Counted from the first letter of the stretch, positions 1-9,272 are shown. The stretch is 43,697 nucleotides of DNA from CAZDXJ01 sp964509475 (GCA_964509475.1 CAZDXJ010000013.1:1-43697), one strand, 5' to 3'. The notes: generated by a model from the sequence alone, not told the origin. Program-made: numbers and translations.

Positions 1-83
1 GGGTGAGTAGAGATACCTAACTGGAATAATCACTCAGCAGACTACCAGGCTAGTGAGCATGTAAATAAAACCGCTCCAGTAAT

Positions 84-2168
84 TCAATAGTTAAACTCTT
101 TTTTGAGCAAAACATATAATTTTCCGGTAATAATTTCTTTCTCGAGCAATTCGTTCAAGGTGTCGTTTTGATAAGCATGCAACAGCGCTTTTGCGGATTG
201 TTCGTTTAATTTTTCCAGGAGATCCTGGTTTGATTGAATCTCATGCTGCATCTGCTGGATTGCGTTTGCCTTCAAGTCCTGGTAAATTGAGATGACATTT
301 TTTATGGCTTGCTGATCATTGAATATTTCAAATAACGGGGAGCTTTCCAAATCGGACAATTCCTTCAGAACCTTGCTGATTAGCTTGTATTGGGTTTGGT
401 AATACAGATAAAGCTCTTGCGGATCATCCTGTGTGGCCGGTAGAAACAATAACCGGCGCACTGTATTGGGTATTAAATGACGGTTCCAGGAAGTCATATA
501 GGCATTAAGGGATTTCAGGTTGGGTTCATCCTTTTCCACCCGCTCGGTTTGGGTTTCAAGGATACGAAGATTTCTTTTGTAGATACTTTCATTGATTTCA
601 TCATTTCTGAACAATTCCTTCAGTTCTCTTTTTTGCAACGCCAGGGTATAAATACGCAACATGTTTTCCACGACGTGGCTTGAGTTGACGGATCGATTTT
701 GATTTCTGCATTGATCGCAAATCTGTTGATACAGCTTCTGGTAATCCGAGATAAACTTTCGGTATTGGCGCTCGCTGATATAATGGTGTTCATGAAGCTC
801 TTGCAGGCGATCCATGAGTTCTTGATAAATCAAGGCTTTGCTTTTGTAATAACTCATTTCCTCATGCGGCAGCAAAGCATCGATTTTTAACCAATGCACC
901 ATTTTGGAAATGGTTGGCGCTTTGATAAACAGCGTGAAATAGATACTGCCAATGGTGATGGCGATAATAAATTCCTTGACTGAAAATTCATAGGACCAGC
1001 CGGCAAGATCCAGATCATCAGGAATCAACAACACCATAATGATTGCCAGGGAACCGCGCAGACTGCCCCAGGACAATAAATGCTGCCAGCTTGACGGAAT
1101 GCTTTCCTCGGACTTAATCCGGTTGGCCAGGCCAATGGAAAGGTAAATGGACAGGGCTCTTGCTACGGCAACGATGGTCACCATCATCAGTATGGGCAAA
1201 AAGGCGATATGCAAGGCGATAGACAGATTGGTAAACAACAGACCCATCAGGATAAAGACCAGGGAGTTGGCCAGGAAGGCAAAATAACTCCAGAATTTTT
1301 CCATATAGGCTTCAACATCGGTAGACATTTTAAAACGTCCATAATTGCCCATGACCATCGAGGCCACCAGTGTCGCGATGATTGAAGAAATATGGATGGC
1401 ATGGCCGGCAATAAACCAGTTTTCGGATATCAGTTCAGCGAGCAAAAAGGTGAAATGGGCCACCAGCAAGGTCAAGGTAATTTCCAGGTGCATATTGCCC
1501 TTGACCAGTTCGATCAGTTTAGAGAATAAAAAACCCATGCACAGGCCGAACAATACACCGCCGGCAATCATTGTGCAAAACTGGAACAAACCCTGTAAAA
1601 CAGTCGGGATACCTTCATAACCATGCTGCATGATGCCTAAAAAGACCAGAAACATGGCAAATGCGGTGCCGTCATTGAACAGGCTTTCACCTTCGAAAAT
1701 CAAGGTCAGACGGTGCGGTGCACCACACTCCTTGAACAAGGCCAGTACCGCGACCGGATCAGTGGCAGAAATAACCGCACCAAACAATAAGGTGACAATA
1801 ACCGGAATATCGATTCCCAGCAGATAAAAACCCCAATGACCGGCAAAGCCGATAAAAAACGTGGAAATCATCAGACCCAGTACAGCCAGCATACTGATCG
1901 CAAATTTATTGTCCTTGATATTGCGAACCTTCATATTGTAGGCAGATTCAAAAATCAGAATCGGCAGGAATACAAAAAACAACAACTCCGGCGTCAATTG
2001 AAAACTGGTAATAAAGGACAAACTCTCAATATTGGAAATCGGTACCAGAAAAGCGCCGGCAATGACCAATAATACGGTATAGGGTATATGCGTCTTCAGG
2101 GAAATGAGGTTGACACCCATGGAAATGAGCATGAGTGTGAAAACGGATAGGTAAACGTCTAAAGTCAT
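84..2168 (-). CDS. CPA1-family Na+/H+ antiporter with long cytoplasmic tail
   Basis: This is a 694-residue monovalent cation/proton antiporter of the inner membrane that exchanges Na+ (or K+) for H+ in pH and salt homeostasis. The first ~430 residues are hydrophobic with about 12 membrane segments. They carry the family hallmarks ATDPVAV followed by FEGESLFNDGTA, which hold the ion-binding aspartates, and SWGSLRGSLAI further on. The last ~260 residues are hydrophilic, charged and probably helical, which suggests a cytoplasmic regulatory domain like those of long NhaP/SOS1-type proteins. The ATG at 2166-2168 begins directly with the first membrane helix. The gene lies about 60 bases downstream of tex on the same strand, so co-transcription is possible. 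The exact ion cannot be told from sequence. Confidence 0.93.
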   Translation of the reverse strand: MTLDVYLSVFTLMLISMGVNLISLKTHIPYTVLLVIAGAFLVPISNIESLSFITSFQLTPELLFFVFLPILIFESAYNMKVRNIKDNKFAISMLAVLGLMISTFFIGFAGHWGFYLLGIDIPVIVTLLFGAVISATDPVAVLALFKECGAPHRLTLIFEGESLFNDGTAFAMFLVFLGIMQHGYEGIPTVLQGLFQFCTMIAGGVLFGLCMGFLFSKLIELVKGNMHLEITLTLLVAHFTFLLAELISENWFIAGHAIHISSIIATLVASMVMGNYGRFKMSTDVEAYMEKFWSYFAFLANSLVFILMGLLFTNLSIALHIAFLPILMMVTIVAVARALSIYLSIGLANRIKSEESIPSSWQHLLSWGSLRGSLAIIMVLLIPDDLDLAGWSYEFSVKEFIIAITIGSIYFTLFIKAPTISKMVHWLKIDALLPHEEMSYYKSKALIYQELMDRLQELHEHHYISERQYRKFISDYQKLYQQICDQCRNQNRSVNSSHVVENMLRIYTLALQKRELKELFRNDEINESIYKRNLRILETQTERVEKDEPNLKSLNAYMTSWNRHLIPNTVRRLLFLPATQDDPQELYLYYQTQYKLISKVLKELSDLESSPLFEIFNDQQAIKNVISIYQDLKANAIQQMQHEIQSNQDLLEKLNEQSAKALLHAYQNDTLNELLEKEIITGKLYVLLKKEFNY

Positions 2169-2228
2169 CGGATATGCAATTTGAGTGTATGGAGTTATTG
2201 ATAATAGTTTTATTATAAAACCAGGTTC

Positions 2229-4496
2229 TCAGGGGGGGTGGTTTTTTAAGGCTTTGGCAAAGGCTTTGGCCATCCCGGATGTTGCTATCGGGTTTTGTTT
2301 GACGGGGCGGTTTTTGTGGGGTTTGAGTTTGTTGCCGGTGTGTTTTTTCATGCTCAAATTGATGCGGTTGCGCACAATATCCACATCCAGAACCCGCACC
2401 TTTACGGTGGCACCGGTTTTGACAACGGTATGCGGGTCTTTGACAAACGTATCGGCCAATTGCGAAATATGCACCAAACCGTCCTGATGTACGCCGATAT
2501 CGACAAATGCGCCAAAGTTGGCAACATTGGTGACGACACCTTCCAGGTACATGCCCACTTTCAGATCGGTAATTTTTTCGACGCCTTCCTTGAAAGAAGC
2601 GGTTTTAAATTCAGGGCGCGGATCCCGGCCCGGTTTTTCCAGTTCCTGTAATATATCGGTTACGGTAGGCAAACCGAATATTTCGTTAGTGTAATTGGCA
2701 GCGTCCAGCTTGCGCAGAAAAGGACTCTGGCCGATCAAATCCTGTATGGATTTTCCGGTATCATCCAGGATACTTTGCACCACAGGGTAAGCCTCTGGAT
2801 GTACCGCCGAGGCATCCAGTGGATTGTCACCATTGCTGATGCGCAGAAAACCGGCCGCCTGTTCAAAGGTTTTTTGGCCCAGGCGGGGGATGTTCTTTAA
2901 TTGTCCGCGATTTTTAAAGGGACCGTGTTGATCGCGGTAATTAACAATGTTTTGACTGACCGTGGCGGATAAACCGGATACCTGAGTCAATAACGCAACC
3001 GATGCGGTATTGACATCGACACCCACCGCGTTGACGCAATCTTCGATAACATGGTTGAGTTGGCGGCCTAATTGAACTTGATTGACATCATGTTGATATT
3101 GTCCGACCCCGATGGCCTTTGGTTCAATTTTGACCAGCTCGGCCAAAGGGTCCTGCAAACGGCGGGCAATGGATACTGCCCCCCGTAAAGACACATCCAG
3201 ATCGGGAAACTCCTTCGCGCCCAGTTCCGAAGCGGAATATACCGATGCTCCCGCTTCGGATACCACTAACTTGGTGATATTCAGATCGGGATGCTGTTGC
3301 ATCAAATCACCAACCAATTGATCGGTTTCCCGTGAACCGGTACCGTTGCCAATGCTGATCAACTCAATCCGGTATTGTTTGATCAATTTGACCAGGATAG
3401 TGATTGCTTCCTGCCATTGCCGTTTGGGAACATGTGGATAAAGAGTTGCGGTATCCAGGAGTTTGCCGGTGGCGTCAACAACAGCAGCCTTGACGCCGGT
3501 TCTCAAGCCTGGATCCAAGCCCATTGTAACGCGGGCGCCAGCCGGGGCGGTCAGCAATAAATTGCGTAAATTATGAGCAAAAACCTGTATGGCCTCTTGT
3601 TCTGCCGCCTCGCGCAACCGGATCAACAAGTCCAGATTAATGCGGGTAAACAATTTGACTTTCCAGGTCAAACGGGCGCTTTCGGCAAGCCAGGCCGCAG
3701 CCGGTTTGCCGGTATTTTGCAGATTCAGGCTGGCGATGACCTGCTGTTCACAATATCGATGCCCCGAATCGCCATCCCGGGCGGGCATCAGTTTCAAGCT
3801 GAGGATATCCTGTTTGCGGCCCCGGAAAAGAGCCAGCGCCCGGTGTGAAGGTATTTTTTTAATCGCTTCCTGGTAGCCGAAATAATCCCGGAACTTGATA
3901 CCGGCCTGCTCCTGATTCTTGATCACGCTGGATTGCAAAAAGCCGTTGTTCCACACATATTCCCGAAGTTCAGCCAGTAATACAGCGTTTTCCGAAATGC
4001 GTTCCATGATGATTTGGCGGGCGCCGTCCAATGCGCTGGCCGCATCGGTAACCGCTTTTTCCGGGTTGATGTAACGGCCAGCGATATCAAACGGGTCACA
4101 ATCCGGATGCGACAAAATAAAATCCGCCAGCGGCTCCAGGCCAGCTTCCCGGGCAATCTGTGCCTTGCTGTGGCGTTTGGGTTTGTAGGGCAGGTACAAA
4201 TCTTCCAGATGGGTTTTATTGTCCGCCTGCTGAATGGCTTTTTCCAGTTCAGGCGTCAATTTACCCTGGCCGCGAATACTTTCCAGAATGGTATTGCGGC
4301 GCTCATTCAGATCACGCAGATAAAACAAGCGTTCCTGCAAGGTTCTGAGCTGGCCATCGTCAAGTCCCCGGGTCAGTTCCTTACGATAACGGGCGATGAA
4401 AGGCACGGTCGCACCCTGATCCAACAACGCAACCGCTGCTGAAACCTGATGCGGGCTAACGGAAAGTTCTTCGGCAATACGCTGGATGACATTCAT
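2229..4496 (-). CDS. tex: Tex (YhgF-like) S1-domain RNA-binding transcription accessory protein
   Basis: Tex is a cytoplasmic nucleic-acid-binding protein linked to transcription and to toxin-gene expression in other bacteria. The N-terminus (AVALLDQGATVPFIARYRKE) and LEDLYLPYKPKR are the standard Tex N-terminal motifs. The middle carries the YqgF/RuvC-like fold (GLDPGLRTGVKAAVVD) and a helix-hairpin-helix stretch (VNTASVALLTQVSGLS). The C-terminus is an S1 domain (GVVTNVANFGAFVDIGVHQDGLVHIS) followed by a basic tail. The frame is open to a TTG at 4565, but homologues begin at the equivalent of the ATG at 4494-4496. That gives 755 residues, close to the usual 770-785. Neither start has a strong ribosome binding site. 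Confidence 0.96.
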   Translation of the reverse strand: MNVIQRIAEELSVSPHQVSAAVALLDQGATVPFIARYRKELTRGLDDGQLRTLQERLFYLRDLNERRNTILESIRGQGKLTPELEKAIQQADNKTHLEDLYLPYKPKRHSKAQIAREAGLEPLADFILSHPDCDPFDIAGRYINPEKAVTDAASALDGARQIIMERISENAVLLAELREYVWNNGFLQSSVIKNQEQAGIKFRDYFGYQEAIKKIPSHRALALFRGRKQDILSLKLMPARDGDSGHRYCEQQVIASLNLQNTGKPAAAWLAESARLTWKVKLFTRINLDLLIRLREAAEQEAIQVFAHNLRNLLLTAPAGARVTMGLDPGLRTGVKAAVVDATGKLLDTATLYPHVPKRQWQEAITILVKLIKQYRIELISIGNGTGSRETDQLVGDLMQQHPDLNITKLVVSEAGASVYSASELGAKEFPDLDVSLRGAVSIARRLQDPLAELVKIEPKAIGVGQYQHDVNQVQLGRQLNHVIEDCVNAVGVDVNTASVALLTQVSGLSATVSQNIVNYRDQHGPFKNRGQLKNIPRLGQKTFEQAAGFLRISNGDNPLDASAVHPEAYPVVQSILDDTGKSIQDLIGQSPFLRKLDAANYTNEIFGLPTVTDILQELEKPGRDPRPEFKTASFKEGVEKITDLKVGMYLEGVVTNVANFGAFVDIGVHQDGLVHISQLADTFVKDPHTVVKTGATVKVRVLDVDIVRNRINLSMKKHTGNKLKPHKNRPVKQNPIATSGMAKAFAKALKNHPP

Positions 4497-4673
4497 TTTT
4501 TGTTTAAATACCGTATTTTCAATACACAGAAGTTGTTGGCCGGTTTGCGTATTTATGATGCGCAAACGTAGAAACAGGCTGGTTTGGACAATGGCTTGAG
4601 GCGTTGCATAACGGTATATTGTAACAGTAAAGAAATGTTAGAATGATCTGTTTTTTAATTGAATAATTGGTCA

Positions 4674-5210
4674 ATGAAGAGCAGAGCGAGACGGCGTGGC
4701 GTGGTATTGGTGCATACCGGAGAAGGCAAAGGCAAATCATCCAGTGCCATCGGCATGGTTTTCCGGGCTGCGGGCTGGGGCATGAAAGTCTGTGTGATCC
4801 AATTCATCAAAGGCCAATGGCAGACCGGCGAACAAAAAGCCGCTGCCCGTTTTGATAATATCGAATGGCATGCTTTGGGCGATGGGTTTACCTGGGATAC
4901 CAAAAACCCCCGGCGGGATCGCCAAACCAGCCGTGAAATCTGGCAGTTCAGCAAGCAAAAAATACGCTCGCAGGATTTTGATCTGGTGGTGCTGGATGAA
5001 ATCAACTATTGCTGTGATTATGGCTGGATAACGGGCGAAGAAATCGCCGAATTTATTCGTAATGACAAGCCGGCGTATTTGCATTTGGTATTGACCGGGC
5101 GTCATGCCCGCGATGAAGTGATCGCTGTGGCCGATACCGTCACTGAAATGAAACCGCTCAAGCACGCTTTCGACAAAGGTATCAAGGCCCAGCAAGGGGT
5201 GGAATTTTAA
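4674..5210 (+). CDS. cobO: Cob(I)yrinic acid a,c-diamide adenosyltransferase (CobO/BtuR type)
   Basis: The enzyme transfers the adenosyl group of ATP to reduced corrinoid cobalt, a step in adenosylcobalamin synthesis and salvage. A P-loop lies near the N-terminus (VHTGEGKGKSSSA), followed by CVIQFIKG, the conserved VVLDEINYC and VLTGRHA, all in BtuR/CobO order. The reading frame opens at a TTG at 4659, but the ATG at 4674 gives a family-like N-terminus (MKSRARRRGVVLVHTG) and 178 residues. The gene stands alone between divergent tex and convergent roadblock, with which it overlaps by three bases. I saw no cobalamin riboswitch in the ~175 bases upstream and no other B12 genes, so salvage is as likely as full synthesis. 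Confidence 0.93.
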   Translation: MKSRARRRGVVLVHTGEGKGKSSSAIGMVFRAAGWGMKVCVIQFIKGQWQTGEQKAAARFDNIEWHALGDGFTWDTKNPRRDRQTSREIWQFSKQKIRSQDFDLVVLDEINYCCDYGWITGEEIAEFIRNDKPAYLHLVLTGRHARDEVIAVADTVTEMKPLKHAFDKGIKAQQGVEF

Positions 5211-5629
5211 CCGGTTTTCAAATACACCAGACCGATTCGGGTATTGGGTTTGTGGATGCCGGATTGGCGGATTTGTTCGGCGGCCTTTTTTGCACCAAGA
5301 AAAATGAATCCCAGTTTGGCATTGTTTTTGACCATAACCATCAAAATCGCCTGCCGCCCGGCATGATTTATCAGGACGTACCCCTGTTGAGCCTTTATCA
5401 ATAATTGCTGCAACGAACCCAGCTTTAATTCGCGGACAACACGCCCGCCTTGTGCCGACAAAGCGGTAGCCATCGCGGCAACGATATCTTCGTCAAGTCC
5501 GTTCTGCATATTGCTCGCCATAATCAAACCATCGTTTGAAATGACAGCGCAGGCTTCGATATCCGAGGAAAGACTATGCAGATTGGATAAAATATCCGAA
5601 AGTATTTTTGAAAATTCAGCTTGTTTCAT
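5207..5629 (-). CDS. Roadblock/LC7 domain protein
   Basis: This 140-residue protein consists of essentially one Roadblock/LC7 domain. The typical pattern is visible: an N-terminal helix (SKILSDILSNLHSLSSDIEA), a strand pair ACAVISNDGLIMASN, a central helix (DEDIVAAMATALSAQGGRVVREL), then LLIKAQQGYVLINHAG and AILMVMVKNNAKLGFIFL. Bacterial family members such as MglB act as regulators of small Ras-like GTPases in polarity and motility. No small GTPase or polarity gene is present in the window, so the partner is unknown. The stop codon overlaps that of the convergent cobO gene. The upstream 370 bases hold no gene, only a palindromic repeat. Confidence 0.85.
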   Translation of the reverse strand: MKQAEFSKILSDILSNLHSLSSDIEACAVISNDGLIMASNMQNGLDEDIVAAMATALSAQGGRVVRELKLGSLQQLLIKAQQGYVLINHAGRQAILMVMVKNNAKLGFIFLGAKKAAEQIRQSGIHKPNTRIGLVYLKTG

Positions 5630-5661
5630 GATGTTTAGAAGTTACGCATTGACAAGCCCAA

Positions 5662-5812
5662 TTACCCCTCACCCGGTTGTGTTGTAGCCGGCATAGGTCA
5701 TTGATTTATCAGGATACGTGATACATCCATGTTGTTCTGCATAGTGTCCTGAGTTATGCAAGCCCAGCTTTTCCGTGGAAGGGCTGGGCAAGCCTGATAA
5801 ATCAACAACCTG
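5662..5812. repeat. Palindromic MITE-like element, copy 1
   Basis: This non-coding stretch in the 5630-6001 intergenic gap is an imperfect palindrome. An arm GGTCATTGATTTATCAGG (about 5695-5712) pairs with CCTGATAAATCAACAACC (about 5793-5811). The centre holds TGCATA and TTATGCA around a 10-base loop. A second hairpin (GCCCAGC...GCTGGGC) lies at about 5763-5791. A segment of about 75 bases beginning CACCCGGTTGTGTTGTAGCC reappears with few changes in inverted orientation at 26.82-26.89 kb. There is no transposase, so a non-autonomous element or its remnant is the best explanation. The remainder of the gap up to 6001 holds no gene that I can see. Confidence 0.7.
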
Positions 5813-6001
5813 CATCTGTTTTTCAGGGGAGTGAGTGGATACCATATTACAATGCGGCGCAGATCAAGATATCGGTATTTTTAATTAGCATATTACGATA
5901 TACTTTTTTATGGGGTGTTTTTTAATTTCTCCATCGCATTGTTTGATCGGGTTTATTGGCCAACTCTGACCGGGCCGCATGTGGATAGATAGCAAACCCG
6001 G

Positions 6002-6982
6002 TCAAACCGATACATTGCGTTTACCCGCATAGCCCAAACCAATGAAAAGGAAAAATTGGGCGCCGAAAATCAGATTGGCCATCAGCAAATGAATCGGTTG
6101 GGCCGCCGCCGGCATACCCAGCCGATCCAGGCTGATGCCGGCGAGAATGGCGGTGACGATACAGCTCATCAATACCAATACCGTATGCCACAACAGGTGA
6201 TCGCGATACGGGTTTCGATAGACTTGCCAGGCCAGCCAAAGGTTGGTGAACAAAATGATTGATGAAAAAGAGCGGTGAACATAAAAAATCAGTGGGAAAT
6301 CATCGCGCCAGAACTGGCGGTCAATGTAACTGTGTGCGTTGGCAATAATATCGACCGCTTCACGAACCTGTATACCCATCGTGATCTGCAACAGAGTCAA
6401 TCCCATGGCCACTTTTAATACCGTGACAAAGTGTGGAGACAGGCCGGAAGCATCAATTTGAAAGAGAAAGCCCTTCTGCGATCGGGCAAGCGTATAAATC
6501 AGCAGGGCGACAATGCTCAATGCCAGTAACATGTGCAGACTGATCATGTAAGGTTTCAGGTTACTGGCGACAACCCGGGAACCCAGCCAGCCTTGAAAAC
6601 CGACAATCAACAAGGTGGCCAGGGAAAGGTAAAATACACGCGGGTCGGATTTCAGATAATACCGGGCCGTATAAACGGTCAATAACAGTAAAAACCCCGC
6701 GCTGACACCCACCAGGCGATTGGTGTATTCGGTCCAGGTTTTCAACGGGTTGAAACGGGTGTCGGCATAACCGCGTTGGGCATAGATTTGCTGATAGTTT
6801 TCCGGTAATTGCGCTTCCTCGGTAGGGGGTATCCACTGGCCGAAACAAGTCGGCCAATCGGGGCAGCCCATGCCGGCGCCGGAGGCGCGTACGATACCGC
6901 CCGCGAGAATTACACAATAAATGGCGAGAAGGGTAAGACTGGCGATGCGGCGGAACCGTAAAGCCTGTTGTAAATCCGTCAT
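6002..6982 (-). CDS. ctaA: Second heme A synthase (COX15/CtaA family), Bacteroidetes-like type
   Basis: Heme A synthase oxidises the C8 methyl of heme O for aa3-type oxidases and is an integral membrane protein. The start chosen is the ATG at 6980-6982; a TTG nine bases earlier would overlap ygfZ. The protein (326 aa) has eight predicted helices and the extracytoplasmic cysteine loop MGCPDWPTC. Histidines H150, H236 and H298 sit at three of the four canonical heme-ligand positions, while the first position (EYTNRL) is asparagine. The signature GCPDWPTCFGQWIPPT plus the LPENYQQIYAQ segment resembles, from memory, the Bacteroidetes branch rather than the proteobacterial copy at 21.5 kb. It follows ygfZ closely, so it is probably in the same transcript. 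Confidence 0.88.
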   Translation of the reverse strand: MTDLQQALRFRRIASLTLLAIYCVILAGGIVRASGAGMGCPDWPTCFGQWIPPTEEAQLPENYQQIYAQRGYADTRFNPLKTWTEYTNRLVGVSAGFLLLLTVYTARYYLKSDPRVFYLSLATLLIVGFQGWLGSRVVASNLKPYMISLHMLLALSIVALLIYTLARSQKGFLFQIDASGLSPHFVTVLKVAMGLTLLQITMGIQVREAVDIIANAHSYIDRQFWRDDFPLIFYVHRSFSSIILFTNLWLAWQVYRNPYRDHLLWHTVLVLMSCIVTAILAGISLDRLGMPAAAQPIHLLMANLIFGAQFFLFIGLGYAGKRNVSV

Positions 6983-6987
6983 AGGTG

Positions 6988-7986
6988 TCAATAAGTGAGT
7001 TCAGAAAGCGTGATTTTATCCTGGCTGCTGTTATCCAGCCGCAGGTTTTCCGATTTTGCATAACCTTGTTGCAGGATAACCAGCATCCGGGCCGGCGGTT
7101 TGTCTTGCCAGACACTGAGAATCTGGCCAGCATGGGATGTTTGATTTTCATCCTGGGTGATGATATTCAGCCCGGCATGAAGAGGTTGTTGATTGTCGCT
7201 TTTAGCAAGGTACATCTGCCGCTTGGACTTGCCTTTGTAATGGGTGCGGGCAATGATTTCCTGACCGGTGTAACAACCTTTGTTGAAACTGATGCCGTTG
7301 AGCCGGTCAAGATTCAGCATTTGCGGGATATATTGTTCACTGCTTTGCAGATCCAGCCAGGGGATGCCGGCCAACAGATCCAGAAGCTGCCAGTCGCGTG
7401 TGCGGGTGGCGCTGAAGCCGTATTTTTGGGTCATTTTTTTCCAGAATAAAATCGCTTGTCCGGCTGGCGCGATAGCGATGTAACGGCTGGGTTGGTTTGG
7501 CATGCGCAGTATTGATACCTCATCGTGAACCGTAATGGCAGCGGTTTTCCCGGGAAGACTTAAATCCGATAACGGCCCGGTTTGCAGGCCGATAAGACAT
7601 AACGCATCGCTTCGGTCGTCAAGCTGGACATCGGCCCGCAAAATGTATATGGCCAGGCGTTTTTGTACTTTCTCCAGCAATTCCCTGGGAAGAACAAGCC
7701 AGTAGCCGGTCTCTTGTTTAAAGATAAAGAAAACGCACACGACCCGGCCCTTGGGCGTGCAAAATGCGCCAAACCGGCCTTGTGTTGCGCTGACTTCCCG
7801 AATATCGCAGGTCGCCTGACCTTGCAGAAAGTCGGCGGCATCGGTACCCCGGACAGCCAATATCGCCAATTGCGGCAGGGCAAAAACAGCCCGGCCGGAT
7901 ACAGGCTCCGGCGTAAATTCAGCCTGCATTGCGGTATCGAATACCGCACCCTGGGTGATTAAAAAGTTTTGCCAGTCTTGCTGCAT
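6988..7986 (-). CDS. ygfZ: YgfZ/GcvT-fold folate-binding iron-sulfur protein
   Basis: YgfZ is a cytoplasmic tetrahydrofolate-binding protein that supports the function of Fe-S enzymes such as MiaB. The 332-residue sequence has the GcvT-like N-terminal region (LAILAVRGTDAADFLQGQATCDI) and the diagnostic KGCYTGQEIIAR motif, whose cysteine is essential in E. coli YgfZ. It starts at the ATG 7984-7986, only 11 bases from the divergent ygfX-like gene. This recalls the E. coli arrangement in which ygfZ lies next to sdhE (ygfY) and cptA (ygfX). The heme A synthase gene follows within a few bases. Confidence 0.93.
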   Translation of the reverse strand: MQQDWQNFLITQGAVFDTAMQAEFTPEPVSGRAVFALPQLAILAVRGTDAADFLQGQATCDIREVSATQGRFGAFCTPKGRVVCVFFIFKQETGYWLVLPRELLEKVQKRLAIYILRADVQLDDRSDALCLIGLQTGPLSDLSLPGKTAAITVHDEVSILRMPNQPSRYIAIAPAGQAILFWKKMTQKYGFSATRTRDWQLLDLLAGIPWLDLQSSEQYIPQMLNLDRLNGISFNKGCYTGQEIIARTHYKGKSKRQMYLAKSDNQQPLHAGLNIITQDENQTSHAGQILSVWQDKPPARMLVILQQGYAKSENLRLDNSSQDKITLSELTY

Positions 7987-7997
7987 CGTAAACGGGT

Positions 7998-8510
7998 ATG
8001 AATTGTACGGTAAATACCGCTATTATAACGCTATTGACCAGAAAATCGGTTTTTTTAGTGAATGTTCCTGAGCAATTGAGCCAGACCCGTTTTATTTTAT
8101 ATCCTCGCCAGTCAATTTTATTGACGCGATGGCTGACGGGTTTGTATGCTCTGACGATAGTTGCTGTTTCGGTAATGAGCCTGGCAATGGCGGGAAAACT
8201 TTTATTGTTTATTCTGCTGTGGCTGAATTTTTGTTATACATTGAGTCAGCGAGTGCAATTGCCCGTTCGATATGTACTTTGTTACCAGGAGGATTCCGGT
8301 TGGCAACTAGGCGGTGACCATGACGGTTTTGAGTCTATCGTTTTGACCGGGGCAACATTATCAACATCGTTTTTGGTTATATTGCATTTTGCGCGGGAAA
8401 ATGGCGAGCAAGACCGTTTGCTCATCGTCAAGGATATGATGCCATTGGAAAAATTCAGCCGCCTGCGGGCGTTGTTGAAAATTTCGCCTTTGAATGCCAG
8501 CATCGGCTGA
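7998..8510 (+). CDS. YgfX-like two-helix membrane protein
   Basis: This 170-residue protein has two adjacent membrane helices (about residues 43-80) followed by a soluble part with a Trp-containing strand region and a C-terminal helix (MPLEKFSRLRALLKIS). This layout and its position beside ygfZ match the YgfX/CptA family, in which E. coli YgfX pairs with the flavinator SdhE (YgfY). Sequence identity is too low for certainty by eye. No sdhE-sized reading frame lies next to it. The ATG at 7998 leaves only 11 bases to ygfZ, so a later start, such as the GTG near 8059 (VNVPEQLSQ), is possible. Confidence 0.6.
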   Translation: MNCTVNTAIITLLTRKSVFLVNVPEQLSQTRFILYPRQSILLTRWLTGLYALTIVAVSVMSLAMAGKLLLFILLWLNFCYTLSQRVQLPVRYVLCYQEDSGWQLGGDHDGFESIVLTGATLSTSFLVILHFARENGEQDRLLIVKDMMPLEKFSRLRALLKISPLNASIG

Positions 8511-8706
8511 ACGGTTCTGTTTTTGTTTGACGGCTAATAACCCGGCAGTGCGTGAATTGCAGATTCGACACATTCGCACATAGAGACAGACACAAGCGCT
8601 TGACCTTCAAGCCCGTGAACGGTTACTGTTTTGTGTCTCTAAACCTAACCGGGCGGTAAAAAAAACGGAAACCGCGTAAATATTCAGTATAAATAGAGAG
8701 GAAATT

Positions 8707-9270
8707 ATGGCTGCGACACCTTCAAACATGTTGCCATTAGGCACGATTGCTGCGGATTTTTGTTTGCCGGATACGATAAGCGGTGCGGATAAAAGCTTGC
8801 AGGAATTGAAAGGCGAAAAAGGCACGCTTATCCTGTTTATTTGTAATCATTGCCCTTATGTCCTGCATATCAAGGCGCAACTGATTGATATTGCCCGGCA
8901 TTATGCCAAGCAAGGCATCCATACGATTGCTATCAGTGCCAATGATGTACAAAACTATCCCCAGGATGGGCCGGATAAAATGAAAGCGATGATGCAAGAA
9001 TGGGGTAATCCGTTTGCCGCTTATCTATATGATGAGTCACAAGATGTGGCCAGAGCCTATCAGGCGGCTTGCACACCGGATATTTATTTGTTTGATGAAA
9101 ATCTGGCTTGTGTGTACCGGGGGCGTTTGGATGGCTCCACGCCAAAGAATGATGTACCCTTGACGGGCAGGGATTTGCGCGAGGCCTTGGACAATTTACT
9201 GGCCGGGCGGCCGGTTTCCGCAGAGCAGCATGCTAGTATTGGTTGTAACATCAAATGGAAAAGCGCCTGA
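8707..9270 (+). CDS. Thioredoxin-fold (AhpC/TSA-redoxin) protein with CNHCPY motif
   Basis: This 187-residue protein is a peroxiredoxin/thioredoxin-like protein of the Redoxin family. Residues 9-45 give the typical start (LGTIAADFCLPDTISGADKSLQEL), then LILFICNHCPYV places a CxxC pair where thioredoxin has its redox site. Later segments (TIAISANDVQNYP, ACTPDIYLFDENL with a cis-Pro-like TPD) complete the fold. The DGSTP segment and the C-terminal cysteine (SIGCNIKW) are shared by a widespread uncharacterised subfamily. No signal peptide is evident, so it is probably cytoplasmic. The ribosome site AGAGAGG precedes the ATG. The substrate or partner is unknown. Confidence 0.85.
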   Translation: MAATPSNMLPLGTIAADFCLPDTISGADKSLQELKGEKGTLILFICNHCPYVLHIKAQLIDIARHYAKQGIHTIAISANDVQNYPQDGPDKMKAMMQEWGNPFAAYLYDESQDVARAYQAACTPDIYLFDENLACVYRGRLDGSTPKNDVPLTGRDLREALDNLLAGRPVSAEQHASIGCNIKWKSA

Positions 9271-9272
9271 TT

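Noticed and set aside
4497..4673. Possible cobalamin riboswitch before cobO
   Set aside because: The spacer is too short and lacks the B12-box and the expected stems.
8570..8640. Imperfect hairpin AGAGACA...TGTCTCT after the ygfX-like gene
   Set aside because: The arms need a four-base insertion to pair and there is no clear T tract, so a terminator call is not supported.
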